A stretch of 64,000 bases of DNA from an uncultured Haliea sp. (GCA_913062625.1 CAJXWP010000005.1:28949-92948); one strand, 5' to 3'; shown: positions 1-9,351, counted from the stretch's first letter. Notes: generated by a model not told the origin, from the letters alone. A program made the numbers and translations.

Positions 1-1
1 C

Positions 2-196
2 CTCAAGCTTGTGCTGGCACCCGCTGGCAGTAAATCATTGTTGGATGCGATCGCCTTTAATGTCGACTTGGATGTCTGGCCAGCGCCGGAAGTGGAGCAG
101 GTTGAAATTGCCTATCGTCTCGATGTAAACGAGTTTCGTGGGCAGCGCTCAGTGCAACTTATGGTTGAGCATCTAGTGGCAATAAGCCCGGTATAA
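2..196 (+). CDS. recJ: Single-stranded-DNA-specific exonuclease RecJ, C-terminal end (partial)
   Basis: Open at the left edge; only the last 64 codons are present. RecJ degrades single-stranded DNA 5' to 3' in recombination and mismatch repair. The visible part matches the C-terminal OB-fold tail of RecJ, with the characteristic run around RLDVNEFRGQRSVQL followed by a short VEHL segment and a stop. The catalytic DHH/DHHA1 domains lie outside the window. Placement just upstream of prfB-lysS is common in gammaproteobacteria. The assignment rests on this short tail, so it is good but not certain. Confidence 0.85.
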   Translation, partial: LKLVLAPAGSKSLLDAIAFNVDLDVWPAPEVEQVEIAYRLDVNEFRGQRSVQLMVEHLVAISPV

Positions 197-300
197 GCAG
201 CTCGCGCACCCGCTTGGATATGCGAGGCCAAACTGTTTTTTCTGTCCCGCCGTCGGCTGCTGGGGTAGAATGCTGTTTTTGTATGGCGCGGTTTTATAAC

Positions 301-1399
301 ATGCTTGAGATCAATCCTCTTCTGACGCAATTAAAAGATATTCAGGTGCGCGCTGACGTACTGAGGGGGTATCTTTGACTTTGATCAGCGTAAGGAACGT
401 CTGGCCGAAGTAGAACTGGAATTGGCTGAGCCCAGTGTCTGGGACCAGCCGGATCGCGCCAGAGAATTGGGACGCGAAAGAGTGTCGCTTGAGACCATTG
501 TAGGCACTATTGAAAAACTCGACACCAGCGTCATTGATGCCAGAGATCTACTTGAACTGGCGTCTGGGGAAGACGATGAGGCAACCGTCGCTGAAATTGA
601 AAGTGAGATAGGCAGTCTGGTCACGTTGCTGGAGCAGCTGGAATTTCGGCGCATGTTTTCTGGTGAAATGGATCCCAATAATGCCTACTTGGATATCCAG
701 TCAGGCTCCGGTGGCACCGAGGCTCAGGATTGGGCAGAGATGCTGCTGCGCATGTATCTGCGCTGGGGTGAGGACAAAGGCTTTAATACGGAATTGATCG
801 AGGCTTCAGGAGGCGACGTCGCTGGGATCAAGAGCGCTACTATCAAATTTGAGGGAGAGTATGCCTTTGGTTGGTTGCGCACTGAGACGGGGGTGCATCG
901 TCTGGTTCGCAAATCGCCCTTTGATTCAGGAAATCGCAGGCACACATCGTTCGCATCAATTTTTGTGGCACCGGAAATCGATGACAATATTGAAATCGAT
1001 ATCAATCCTGCTGACCTTCGCACCGACACCTACCGTGCCAGCGGCGCCGGTGGCCAGCATGTCAACAAAACCGATTCGGCCGTGCGCATTACGCACAACC
1101 CTACGGGCACCGTGGTACAGTGCCAGACCGAACGTTCGCAGCACCAGAATCGCGACAATGCCATGAAACTGCTACGTGGCAAGTTATATGAACTGGAAGT
1201 GCAGAAGCGGAATACGGAAAAGCAACTCATGGAAGACAGCAAGGCAGATATAGGCTGGGGCAGCCAAATTCGTTCTTATGTACTAGACGATTCCCGTATC
1301 AAGGATTTGCGTACCGGAGTAGAGACGAGTAACACCCAGGCAGTGCTCGATGGCGACATTGATCGATTTATAGAAGCATCACTAAAAAGTGGACTGTGA
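301..1399 (+). CDS. prfB: Peptide chain release factor 2 (programmed +1 frameshift)
   Basis: RF2 recognises UGA and UAA stop codons and triggers peptide release in the ribosomal A site. The gene starts at ATG 301 and reads 25 codons to an in-frame TGA at 376-378. Reading continues +1 from GAC at 377, giving a 365-residue protein, the usual RF2 length. The stop-codon recognition tripeptide SPF falls at residues 205-207 and the catalytic GGQ at 250-252, both at the E. coli positions. The shift site is CTT TGA C, preceded by an internal Shine-Dalgarno-like AGGGGG at 364-369. The stop overlaps the ribosome-binding region of lysS, so prfB-lysS is an operon as in most gammaproteobacteria. A naive gene call would start late and miss about 40 residues. 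Confidence 0.97.
364..379 (+). promoter_or_regulatory. RF2 programmed +1 frameshift site
   Basis: AGGGGG (364-369), then TAT, then slippery CTT with in-frame TGA (376-378) followed by C. This is the canonical autoregulatory recoding element: low RF2 slows termination at UGA, the internal Shine-Dalgarno stimulates the shift, and more RF2 is made. Spacing between the AGGGGG and the CTT codon matches the known element. Confidence 0.96.
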
Positions 1400-1407
1400 G
1401 AAGTATT

Positions 1408-2916
1408 ATGAGTGAACAGGAACAGGCGTCTGGGGAAGGAGCAGGTGATGCGCGTGAAGAGAACAAACTCATAGCTGAACGTCGCGGCAAGCTGGCAGCT
1501 CTGAGAGAACAGGGCAATCCGTTTCCCAATGATTTTAGGCGCACCGCGATGGCAGATAAGCTGCTGAGTGAATTTTCAGAATGTTCCAAGGACGAATTAG
1601 AGCAGGCCAATCGAGTTTACTCGGTCGCAGGCCGCTTAATCCGCAATCGCGGCTCATTCCTGCTGCTCCAGGATGGTTCTGACCAGATACAATTGTATGT
1701 CAACCGCAAAGGGCTGAGTGAGGGTGCGTTGGCGCAAATCAAGAGCTGGGATCTGGGTGATATCGTGGGGGCTACCGGTCCGCTGCATAAATCCGGTAAA
1801 GGCGACCTCTATATCAATATGGAGGAGGCGCGACTTTTGACCAAAGCCCTGCGTCCCCTGCCTGACAAATATCATGGGCTGGCTGATCAGGAGTTGCGCT
1901 ACCGACAGCGCTATGTCGATCTGATCGTGAATCCGGATTCACGTCAGATATTTCGTATGCGCTCTAAAATTATCGCATTTATTCGCGATTACATGAGCGG
2001 TCTTGATTTTATGGAAGTCGAGACCCCGATGATGCATGTTATCCCCGGGGGAGCGGCCGCTAAACCCTTTGTCACACACCATAATGCACTCGATATGGAC
2101 ATGTATCTGAGGATTGCGCCGGAGCTTTATTTGAAGCGTCTGGTGGTGGGCGGGTTCGAACGAGTCTTCGAAGTTAACCGTAGTTTTCGTAACGAAGGAC
2201 TTTCGACACGACACAACCCTGAGTTCACGATGCTGGAATTCTACTGGGCTTATGCCGATTATAAAGACGCGATGAATCTGACGGAGGACATGCTGCGCAA
2301 GCTCGCCGAAACCGTGTTAGGCAGCACCACAGTGCATTGTCAGGGTGGCACCTATGATTTTTCTAGGCCGTTTGCTCGGATAACTGTATTCGACGCTATT
2401 TTGCAGCATAATCCGAATATTAGTGCGCAACAATTGTCTGATGCGTCGGCGGCAAGAATCGTTGCGAAAGGCTTAGGCATTGATCTGAAAGAGAGCTGGG
2501 AGTTGGGTAAAGTTCAAATCGAGATATTCGAAAAAACGGTGGAACATTTGCTGGATGAGCCGACCTTTATTACGGCTTATCCTACAGAAGTCTCGCCGCT
2601 GGCGCGGCGCAGTGATGGAGACCCTTTTGTCACGGACCGCTTTGAGTTTTTTGTGGGCGGACGCGAACTTGCTAATGGATTTTCTGAGCTCAATGACGCA
2701 GAAGATCAGGCCGAGCGCTTTCTATCTCAGGTGGCGCAAAAGGAAACTGGAGACGAAGAGGCTATGCACTTCGATCAGGATTATATTCGCGCCCTCGAGT
2801 ATGGGTTACCACCCACTGCGGGAGAGGGCATTGGTATTGATCGTCTTGTGATGTTGCTCACCGATTCGTCCTCTATTAGGGACGTACTATTGTTTCCTCA
2901 TATGCGGCCTGAATAG
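1408..2916 (+). CDS. lysS: Lysyl-tRNA synthetase, class II
   Basis: Charges tRNA-Lys with lysine in the cytosol. The 502-residue product has the N-terminal OB-fold anticodon-binding domain (about residues 60-145) and a class II catalytic core. Visible class II signatures include [15 protein letters not shown] (motif 2), the [13 protein letters not shown] segment, and [13 protein letters not shown] near the C-terminus (motif 3). Length is typical. I chose ATG 1408 because GAGAAG lies just upstream; an in-frame GTG at 1396 overlaps the prfB stop and has no good ribosome-binding site. The first 20 residues are acidic and poorly conserved. The gene is translationally close to prfB. Confidence 0.96.
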   Translation: MSEQEQASGEGAGDAREENKLIAERRGKLAALREQGNPFPNDFRRTAMADKLLSEFSECSKDELEQANRVYSVAGRLIRNRGSFLLLQDGSDQIQLYVNRKGLSEGALAQIKSWDLGDIVGATGPLHKSGKGDLYINMEEARLLTKALRPLPDKYHGLADQELRYRQRYVDLIVNPDSRQIFRMRSKIIAFIRDYMSGLDFMEVETPMMHVIPGGAAAKPFVTHHNALDMDMYLRIAPELYLKRLVVGGFERVFEVNRSFRNEGLSTRHNPEFTMLEFYWAYADYKDAMNLTEDMLRKLAETVLGSTTVHCQGGTYDFSRPFARITVFDAILQHNPNISAQQLSDASAARIVAKGLGIDLKESWELGKVQIEIFEKTVEHLLDEPTFITAYPTEVSPLARRSDGDPFVTDRFEFFVGGRELANGFSELNDAEDQAERFLSQVAQKETGDEEAMHFDQDYIRALEYGLPPTAGEGIGIDRLVMLLTDSSSIRDVLLFPHMRPE

Positions 2917-3037
2917 GTGCATCCGGTCTCTGAGCGCCGGAGTCATGGCCCTCGTGCAGCAGACCCTCAATTGAGCTGTCAGTGGGGTTTTGAATGCGCT
3001 ACACTCGGCTGTGTAGGTTTACTTTGAGGGCATTGTA

Positions 3038-3616
3038 TTGTTGTTGACTCGTGTTTTCTTTTCTGCAACCTGCGCAATGGTTTTACTGTTACAGGCGTGC
3101 GTATCGGGGTCTCCTGCGATCGACTCATCGCAAGTGCCAGAGTCAAAACCCCCCCGTGAAATCACTCTTAACCTTCCTGATCAAACCCTAGCACCCTGCG
3201 TCAGCGACCAGACAATAGGCGTAGATTATACCTATCTGGAGAAAGGTTTCAGTGCCATGGTGGCCGGCGATAATGTTGGGGCGGTAAATTATTTCAGACG
3301 GTATCAGCGTCTGGAATCATCCCCCGGGGCTAACTGGGAAGCGGGCATTGCCATAGCCTATGAAAAAATGTTGCCCGACAGCCCCTATTATAATTGGCGA
3401 GCTGCGGCTGATGCTTATCGTCGCCTGATGAGGCGTGTACCTGAAGGAGCAGAGCTGAATCAGCAAGTCCTTATTTTGCGCAAAACGTTGGCAGTATTAG
3501 TGCAGTTACATACCTATATCGACCAGCTGCAGAACGATAAGGACGATCTCAATGAGAGCCTAGAAAAGCGTGAGGAAGCGCTTAAGCGCCTGCGTGAGTT
3601 AACGCTGGGTCAGTAG
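3038..3616 (+). CDS. Outer-membrane-type lipoprotein, QseG-like position
   Basis: The product is 192 residues. It has a signal peptide ending in a lipobox (LLLQAC, Cys21), so it is likely a lipidated envelope protein. The central part (about 65-140) is helical and repeat-like, and the last 35 residues are highly charged coiled coil. It sits tail-to-tail with a sensor kinase gene and overlaps its 3' end by 35 bases. Small lipoproteins such as QseG often accompany kinase genes, but here the gene is on the opposite strand, so any shared function is only inferred. The start is one of several TTG codons; TTG 3038 is best placed after GAGGG (3026-3030). I do not recognise a specific family. Confidence 0.75.
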   Translation: MLLTRVFFSATCAMVLLLQACVSGSPAIDSSQVPESKPPREITLNLPDQTLAPCVSDQTIGVDYTYLEKGFSAMVAGDNVGAVNYFRRYQRLESSPGANWEAGIAIAYEKMLPDSPYYNWRAAADAYRRLMRRVPEGAELNQQVLILRKTLAVLVQLHTYIDQLQNDKDDLNESLEKREEALKRLRELTLGQ

Positions 3617-5111
3617 GAATAAGCACCGTAAACGTAGAACCAACGCCAATTTCGCTCTCTACCGTGATGCTCCCTCCCATCAGCGTGCAAAAGTCACGTG
3701 AGATAGCCAGCCCCAGACCCGTGCCCCCATAGTTTGCACTCGTAGACGATTCCGCTTGAACGAAAGCATCGAACACATAGGACATTTGATCGCTGGAGAT
3801 GCCTATCCCCGTATCCTCTACGACAAATTTTATCCAGCCTGGTCGGTCAGGCACCTGCTGTAAACTAATGCTGATATGTCCATCCTGTGTAAATTTGTTA
3901 GCATTGCTTAGCAGATTGGTAAAAATTTGTCTGAATTTGGCTGCGTCATTATAAAACAAAGGTAATTCTTCCAAGTCGCTAGTGAGCAGTTCATTGCGAT
4001 TATTGCCCAATAGCGGTGCCAGAGCTTCACACGCCTGTTTGATAATGGCTGTAGGATTGAATGTTTCGCAGTACAGAGACATTTTCCCTGTCTCAATTTT
4101 TGATAAATCCAGAATATCATCAATGAGAGAGAGTAGCTGTTGTCCGGAGTGTATAATGGTGCCCAAATCCTGCTGAAACTGCGGGCGATTTATCTCACTT
4201 TTATCGCCCATTTCGTCCTGTAACAGCTCGCTGTAGCCAATAATGGCATTCAGCGGTGTGCGCAGTTCATGGCTAACGTTGGCCAAGAACATGCTTTTTG
4301 CCGCGTTGGCCTCGTCAGCGGAATCTCTGGCCTTGCGCACATCATAGATGGCGTTGCGCAACTTGTCTGACATGTCATTGAATGCATCTGCTAGATCACC
4401 CAGTTCTCCTGTGTCATCGATGTTGTCAATGCGATAGTTGAGGTCGCCACTTCCAAAGCGTTCGGTGCCTTTTTTTAGCCTTTTTAATGAGGTATTGGTA
4501 TAGCTCAGTAAAAAATATCCTAGAGTCGCGGTGAGAAATATGGAGGAAAAAAAGCCTATGACGGTGATGCGGTCAGTCAGATCAATAGTGCGGTCAATAA
4601 TGTCGGAGCGCTGCGCTGCTATAAATTCTTGGCGTCGTTCTAATTCAGTGAGTCGCTGGCTAGCCTGAAGAAAAGGAAGAGGATCATTCATGTCCATTTC
4701 GAATGTCGGATCATTGTAGCTACGGTAGAATTTTAGCCAGCGTTTGAGCAAGGTACTGCTACTTTGCCAGAGTAACTCGTAGTTGAGTTCAGTCACACCT
4801 CGGCTCAGTGTGCCGAGTGTCTTAATTTTTTGGTTGATAAGGATGAGCGCGTCTTCAGCCCGCTGTAACTCGGCATCTCCTAGCCGCTCCTCTGTGGTGT
4901 CGCGTAATGCGGCCAGTATCAGTATCTGCTGTCGCTGATCTTCCAGGAGTTGCTCCACTTCCGTCGATAACTGTGCTGCGGAAACGGAGTTTCGGTAAGC
5001 TAGCATGCTCTCATTTCGGGCATAACTGCCCCAGAAATGTGTTCCCACATTCACGGCAAAAAGCACCAGTATAATGACTAATGAGAGGGTGAGCTGGCGA
5101 CGAAGGCTCAT
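3582..5111 (-). CDS. Membrane sensor histidine kinase (HAMP-HisKA-HATPase)
   Basis: 509 residues. It has an N-terminal transmembrane helix (about 8-28), a helical periplasmic sensor region (about 30-180), a second helix (about 183-204), a HAMP linker (about 205-258), a HisKA dimerisation domain and a C-terminal HATPase_c domain. The phospho-accepting histidine is H281 in SHELRTPLNAIIG. The ATP-binding N box (NLLSNANKF) and the G boxes (DTGIGIS, GTGLGLAIS) are intact. There is no receiver domain in the protein; the gene before it encodes a stand-alone receiver and overlaps it by 4 bases. The signal is unknown. The long helical periplasmic region resembles four-helix-bundle sensors. Confidence 0.93.
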   Translation of the reverse strand: MSLRRQLTLSLVIILVLFAVNVGTHFWGSYARNESMLAYRNSVSAAQLSTEVEQLLEDQRQQILILAALRDTTEERLGDAELQRAEDALILINQKIKTLGTLSRGVTELNYELLWQSSSTLLKRWLKFYRSYNDPTFEMDMNDPLPFLQASQRLTELERRQEFIAAQRSDIIDRTIDLTDRITVIGFFSSIFLTATLGYFLLSYTNTSLKRLKKGTERFGSGDLNYRIDNIDDTGELGDLADAFNDMSDKLRNAIYDVRKARDSADEANAAKSMFLANVSHELRTPLNAIIGYSELLQDEMGDKSEINRPQFQQDLGTIIHSGQQLLSLIDDILDLSKIETGKMSLYCETFNPTAIIKQACEALAPLLGNNRNELLTSDLEELPLFYNDAAKFRQIFTNLLSNANKFTQDGHISISLQQVPDRPGWIKFVVEDTGIGISSDQMSYVFDAFVQAESSTSANYGGTGLGLAISRDFCTLMGGSITVESEIGVGSTFTVLIPTDPALTHAGA

Positions 5112-5482
5112 GCGCGAGTGAGGTCCTGTATCTTGGCGAGTAAACGTGGGAAGTCTACGGGTTTGGTGGCATAGTCATCACATCCCGCTTCCATGGCATA
5201 GACTCTGTGAGCTTCCGTAGCGTGCGCAGTGAGAGCAATAATGGGAATGTTCCGGATGCTCTCATCTTCTTTTGCTCTGCGGCTGGCGGCCCACCCGTCG
5301 AGCACCGGTAGGTTCATATCCATTAAGACTAGACTGGGTTGTTCCGCGTGCATGATGTCTAGAGCCTGTTGGCCGTTGCCGGCGGTGATGACTTCGAGCC
5401 CAGCGCGATTCAGCCGTCGCACCATCATGTTGCGATTGAGCTCATTATCTTCCACCAGCAAAATACGCTTGGTCGCAGTCAT
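5108..5482 (-). CDS. Stand-alone response-regulator receiver protein
   Basis: A 124-residue CheY-like receiver with no output domain. Acidic pocket residues E11 and D12, the phospho-accepting D55 (VLMDMNLP), the switch T85 region and K107 (TKP) are all present, so it should be phosphorylated. It overlaps the cyclase gene upstream and the histidine kinase gene downstream by 4 bases each (ATGA), indicating tightly coupled translation. By context it takes phosphate from the neighbouring kinase (H281). It may pass it on to the cyclase protein, which carries a histidine-containing helical region. Alternatively it acts by protein-protein contact, as other single-domain receivers do. Confidence 0.93.
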   Translation of the reverse strand: MTATKRILLVEDNELNRNMMVRRLNRAGLEVITAGNGQQALDIMHAEQPSLVLMDMNLPVLDGWAASRRAKEDESIRNIPIIALTAHATEAHRVYAMEAGCDDYATKPVDFPRLLAKIQDLTRA

Positions 5483-6921
5483 TCTTTTTTTCCGGCAATC
5501 TGGTGCACCAGAATCGTCTCGTCTATGCCTTTCACCTTTATTTGCTCACTGCGACCTAATATATAATTGTCCTTGAGGCTTTGCAGCGTACTTTCTGAAA
5601 TCAGGATTTCGCCGCCCGCAGTGATATCCTCAATACGCGAAGTGACGTTCATCGGATGCCCGACAAAGCCGTATTTGCTGCGCCTCTCTGAGCCAATATT
5701 GCCCGCAATGACATCGCCTGTGTTAATGGCGATGCCTGTGCTGATAGCGGGAAATCCCTCCGCTTCGTTGAGGACGTTGATGCCAGCCATGGCAGCCTGC
5801 ATCGCAAGAGCACACTTCACGGCACGATCGGCATCATCATCCCTGTATTGAGGTGCGCCAAACACAGCGAGAATAGCGTCGCCAATAAATTCGTCGATGG
5901 TGCCATCATGCGCCATGATGATATCCGTCATAACCTCTAGATATCGGTTGAGCATCGATACCACTTGAGCCGGAGCGAGGTTTTCACTGAGAGACGTAAA
6001 GCCGCGTATATCAGATAACATAATACTCACCCTGCGCAGGTCCCCGCCTAACTCTAACCCTTCCGGGCGTTCCAGAATATCGGTTACGATCTCATCGGAT
6101 AAGTAACGCCCAAACGTTGCGCGGATAAATTTTTCATTGCGTTCCAACTGCAGGCGATACTGCTGCTCCTTATCGTGCCAGCGCTTGCGCTCTATTCCGG
6201 CTTTGATGCGCGCCTGCAGCAGTACAGGGTTGAAAGGCTTAAATAAATAGTCGTCGGCCCCGGCCTCAATACATTCGATGATGCCGTCCATATCTTGGCT
6301 ACCTGAGATGACGATAACGGGAGTGGCTCTCCACTCGGCGTGCTCCTTAATGCGTCGCAAGACTTCATGCCCACTCATGCCCGGCATAATTAAATCCAGC
6401 AGAACCACATCGACATCACTTTGCTCCAGCGCACGCAGTGCCTCCTCGCCGCTGGCGGCGGTGATGACAATATGCCCAATGCGGGACAGGTTCCTAGCAA
6501 CCAGCTCACGGTTTTCCTGCCGGTCATCTACCGCCAAGATAAATCCTGGATCCGATTGAATGCCCCGACTCTGATTTGCAGACTGCAAGGTGCTACCGCT
6601 GTGTGCTTGTTCCACCGACGTTAATAGTGATGAGAGTATGGTATCGAGGCTAGCGTGTGAGGCTCCGATATCCTCGCGCAACATTTCTGCGTAGCCGCGC
6701 AGCGCCGTCAATACATTCATGAGATCGTGAGTGTTGGTAGCGAGCTCACCCGCGGCCAGCAGGTGCTCAAGTCGGCTGGCAGCGTCAAAGATATGAGTGA
6801 AATCGCCCAGTGTCAGCTCGCCTAGATGGCTCTGCTGAATAGAAAACTCTTGCCGCAGCGCTTCTAAGTTGCGCCGCATCTGGTCAATCCATTTTGGGGT
6901 TGGGCTGGAGCTGATGTTCAT
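5479..6921 (-). CDS. Receiver-domain class III nucleotide cyclase
   Basis: 480 residues in three parts. Residues about 10-105 form a helical segment with an H-box-like motif (HDLMNVLTALRGYAEML, H65). A full receiver domain follows at about 126-240 (D132-D133 pocket, phospho-acceptor D176, K228). A class III cyclase catalytic domain covers about 295-465. The metal-binding aspartates are D304 (SDIRGFTSL) and D348 (FIGDAI). At the position where adenylate cyclases have a purine-selecting lysine there is Glu344, and the second selector position appears to be Gly418. Product specificity (cAMP or cGMP) is therefore open. It is first in an operon with a stand-alone receiver and a histidine kinase, and divergent from a CRP/FNR-type gene. 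Confidence 0.9.
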   Translation of the reverse strand: MNISSSPTPKWIDQMRRNLEALRQEFSIQQSHLGELTLGDFTHIFDAASRLEHLLAAGELATNTHDLMNVLTALRGYAEMLREDIGASHASLDTILSSLLTSVEQAHSGSTLQSANQSRGIQSDPGFILAVDDRQENRELVARNLSRIGHIVITAASGEEALRALEQSDVDVVLLDLIMPGMSGHEVLRRIKEHAEWRATPVIVISGSQDMDGIIECIEAGADDYLFKPFNPVLLQARIKAGIERKRWHDKEQQYRLQLERNEKFIRATFGRYLSDEIVTDILERPEGLELGGDLRRVSIMLSDIRGFTSLSENLAPAQVVSMLNRYLEVMTDIIMAHDGTIDEFIGDAILAVFGAPQYRDDDADRAVKCALAMQAAMAGINVLNEAEGFPAISTGIAINTGDVIAGNIGSERRSKYGFVGHPMNVTSRIEDITAGGEILISESTLQSLKDNYILGRSEQIKVKGIDETILVHQIAGKKE

Positions 6922-7191
6922 GGGCTAGTGTATTGGGTGGTTCTGCGCAGGCAGACCAACGTTCCATCGAGTCTAGGTGTCCAGAGTGTAACAATATGGT
7001 GAGAAACGCACACTGTACTTATCCGCTCAATTTTCGGCGGAATTAGACAGTAGTGAGCAGCCGGGTGCAGCAGAAACGCAAAATTAGGCCCTATTACAAA
7101 AGTGATAGGCCAATTTTGCTCACAAGGGTGCGTTTTTCTAAAACTTTGAGGTACTATCTGTTGTACTGAACATAGTGATTGGGTGTGCTAA
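6922..7191. other. Divergent regulatory region between cyclase operon and CRP/FNR gene
   Basis: 270 non-coding bases between two outward-facing signalling genes, so it must hold promoters for both. The 9-mer AGAAACGCA occurs twice (7002-7010 and 7072-7080), and a near inverse copy lies at 7129-7139. I could not find a convincing TGTGA-N6-TCACA CRP site. No terminator or RNA gene is visible. Confidence 0.5.
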
Positions 7192-7839
7192 ATGTTGCAA
7201 CAAGTTGAAATATTTCGAGGCCTAGCCGCGGAGGAGCTGACTGCTCTGGTAGCCAGTAGTACGAGTCGGTCATTTCCGAAAAATACAGTGGTTATCCACG
7301 AGAACGATCCCGCCGATTCGCTCTTTGTGATTGAAAGCGGCAAAGTTAAGGTTTATTGCAGCGACAAGAATGGCAAGGAGTTCATTATGAACACGCAGTG
7401 TGCCGGAGATTATTTCGGTGAACTGGCGCTGCTGGACGACTCGACCCGTTCTGCCTCTGTCCGCACAGTAGAAAAGTCCAGTTTTTGTATTATCTATAAG
7501 GAAGATTTCAACCGTGTGTTGGATCAGCATCCGAACATTGGTCGCCAATTGGTACGAAATCTTGCACAGCGCGTGCGCAAACTGACCGCTGATGTCAAAA
7601 GCCTCGCACTGCAGGATGTTTATGGCCGTGTGGCCAATGTCTTAATGGACCTTTCTGAAGAGCGCGGCGATGGCTCTCTGTACATACCCGAGAAACTCAC
7701 GCAGCAGGATATTGCCGACCGTGTGGGTGCGTCACGTGAGATGGTAGCTCGAATCCTCAAGGATCTGACTATTGGTGAGTACATCCGGTTCGAGGGGCGG
7801 CACATTATTATTAATTCCCGATTGCCGGCGAAATATTAG
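7192..7839 (+). CDS. CRP/FNR-family transcription regulator with cyclic-nucleotide-binding domain
   Basis: 215 residues. An N-terminal cNMP-binding beta-roll (about 5-120) is followed by a dimerisation helix and a C-terminal winged helix-turn-helix (about 150-210). The phosphate-binding cassette is preserved (YFGELALLDDSTRSASV, with the GEL and RS elements), so cyclic nucleotide binding is plausible. No FNR-type cysteine cluster is seen. The recognition helix region SREMVARILKDL resembles that of CRP (SRETVGRILK). It faces a nucleotide-cyclase operon across 270 bases, suggesting a local second-messenger circuit. It is not a standard Crp by sequence, so the target genes are unknown. Confidence 0.9.
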   Translation: MLQQVEIFRGLAAEELTALVASSTSRSFPKNTVVIHENDPADSLFVIESGKVKVYCSDKNGKEFIMNTQCAGDYFGELALLDDSTRSASVRTVEKSSFCIIYKEDFNRVLDQHPNIGRQLVRNLAQRVRKLTADVKSLALQDVYGRVANVLMDLSEERGDGSLYIPEKLTQQDIADRVGASREMVARILKDLTIGEYIRFEGRHIIINSRLPAKY

Positions 7840-7989
7840 ACATTGTTTAGTGGCTGCTGTCGCTGCAGTTCGAATGACGGTGATCGCTCTGCTGGACACT
7901 CTGCACTCTCTTGCGGGTTTAACGTAACCTCAATGACCTGACACGCATTATGTCCCTTGGTTCTAAGGCGCGATGTCGGTGTTCTGTGT

Positions 7990-9351
7990 TCAGTCTACCC
8001 GGTTGATCGTTAGGCCTAGACGCCCGTTGGCTACTCTGGCCTCAACCTCATCCCCAATGGAAACGTTGCTAGTCTCCCGAATCACCAAGCCATTGTTGTC
8101 GGTCACAATCGCATAACCGCGCTGCAGGGTGCCTAGTGGACTCAGGGAGTCAAGCATCTGCGCCATATGGCTCAGCCGGTTTCCGCAGTTCTGCAAACGC
8201 TGCTGCATGGCAGTCTCCAGCTGTTTACGGCGCAACAGCGTGTCACGCTGCAGTTGTTCTAGTCGGGGAAGTGGCGATTGCGCCATGACACGGTTTTCTA
8301 GGAGTGCCACCGTTCCACGATGTCTTAGTAACATGTTTTTTTGCGCCAGGAGCAAGCGCTGCTCGAGCTCATCGAGGCGTTGAACCCGCTCTCGAAGTTG
8401 CGCTCCGGGGTGTTTCAAGCGCTGACTTAAGTGAGTGAGGTGAGTCGTCATCGCGGCAAGCTTGCGCTGGATCGCGCGGCCTAGATTTTTCTCCGTTGTT
8501 TGCAGGCGCTGTTGCCATTCATGCTGGTCAGGGCTTAACAGTTCTGCGGCTGCCGACGGGGTGGCGGCCCGTCGATCTGCGGTCATATCGGCAATACTAA
8601 AATCCACCTCATGCCCGACGGCGCTGACGATAGGGAGGTCACTGGCAGCGATGGCCCGAGCCACTATCTCTTCATTGAACGCCCAAAGATCTTCTAGGGA
8701 GCCGCCACCGCGACCGATGATCAGTGCATCAAGCTGTATTTTGCCTTCCTTTTGCCACCGGTTGGCACGGTCAATCGCGCTGGCAATCAGTGCTGCTGCA
8801 CCTGCGCCCTGCACCGGGACGGGGAGCAGGAGCACATCGATGGTGGGACAGCGTCGCTTAAGAATAGTCAGTATGTCGTGAATCGCGGCACCGGTAGGGG
8901 AGGTGATGACACCCAAGTGTGATACGGATGCGGGCAGGGGCTGCTTGCGTTCAGCATCGAACAGACCTTCAGCCAGCAATTTGGCCTTGAGCTGTTCAAA
9001 CGCTGCCTGCAGTGCTCCGGCACCGGCGTGCTCCAAGTGTTCTACAATTAGCTGAAACTCACCTCGACCTTCATAAAGTGATACCCGGCACCGCAGGCGT
9101 ATTGCATCTCCATTTGAGGGTGTAAACTTCACTCGCTGGTTGCGATTTTTGAACATCGCACAGCGCACCTGGGCGTTGGTATCCTTAAGAGAGAAGTACC
9201 AATGCCCGGACGAAGGGGCCGCAAAGTTGCTGATCTCGCCCTCAACCCAGACAAAGTCAAAGTGGCTTTCCAATAGCGACTTCGCCTGCCTGTTGAGCTG
9301 GCCGACCGACAGCGTTGGCGGTGTGTTATCGGATGTAAAACGGGCGTTCAA
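7990..9351 (-). CDS. xseA: Exodeoxyribonuclease VII large subunit
   Basis: The large subunit of the single-strand-specific exonuclease ExoVII, which degrades DNA from both ends together with XseB. The product is 453 residues, typical for the family. An N-terminal OB-fold (about 10-110) contains WVEGEISNF and GHWYFSLKD. The catalytic core (about 125-330) includes [15 protein letters not shown], the [16 protein letters not shown] motif and [21 protein letters not shown]. The rest is long coiled coil followed by a short beta segment. xseB is not nearby. It is divergent from guaB, an arrangement also seen in other gammaproteobacteria. Confidence 0.96.
   Translation of the reverse strand: MNARFTSDNTPPTLSVGQLNRQAKSLLESHFDFVWVEGEISNFAAPSSGHWYFSLKDTNAQVRCAMFKNRNQRVKFTPSNGDAIRLRCRVSLYEGRGEFQLIVEHLEHAGAGALQAAFEQLKAKLLAEGLFDAERKQPLPASVSHLGVITSPTGAAIHDILTILKRRCPTIDVLLLPVPVQGAGAAALIASAIDRANRWQKEGKIQLDALIIGRGGGSLEDLWAFNEEIVARAIAASDLPIVSAVGHEVDFSIADMTADRRAATPSAAAELLSPDQHEWQQRLQTTEKNLGRAIQRKLAAMTTHLTHLSQRLKHPGAQLRERVQRLDELEQRLLLAQKNMLLRHRGTVALLENRVMAQSPLPRLEQLQRDTLLRRKQLETAMQQRLQNCGNRLSHMAQMLDSLSPLGTLQRGYAIVTDNNGLVIRETSNVSIGDEVEARVANGRLGLTINRVD

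Noticed and set aside
2937..2953. CCGG repeats after lysS as a terminator
   Set aside because: Short imperfect stem without a T run.
7100..7125. GTGAT...TCACA elements before the CRP/FNR-type gene as a CRP site
   Set aside because: The half-sites are separated by too many bases and do not form the TGTGA-N6-TCACA palindrome.
8129..8881. Long open frames antisense to xseA (and similar frames opposite purL, guaB, hscA)
   Set aside because: They mirror the codon structure of the strong genes on the other strand, have no ribosome-binding sites and match no family.
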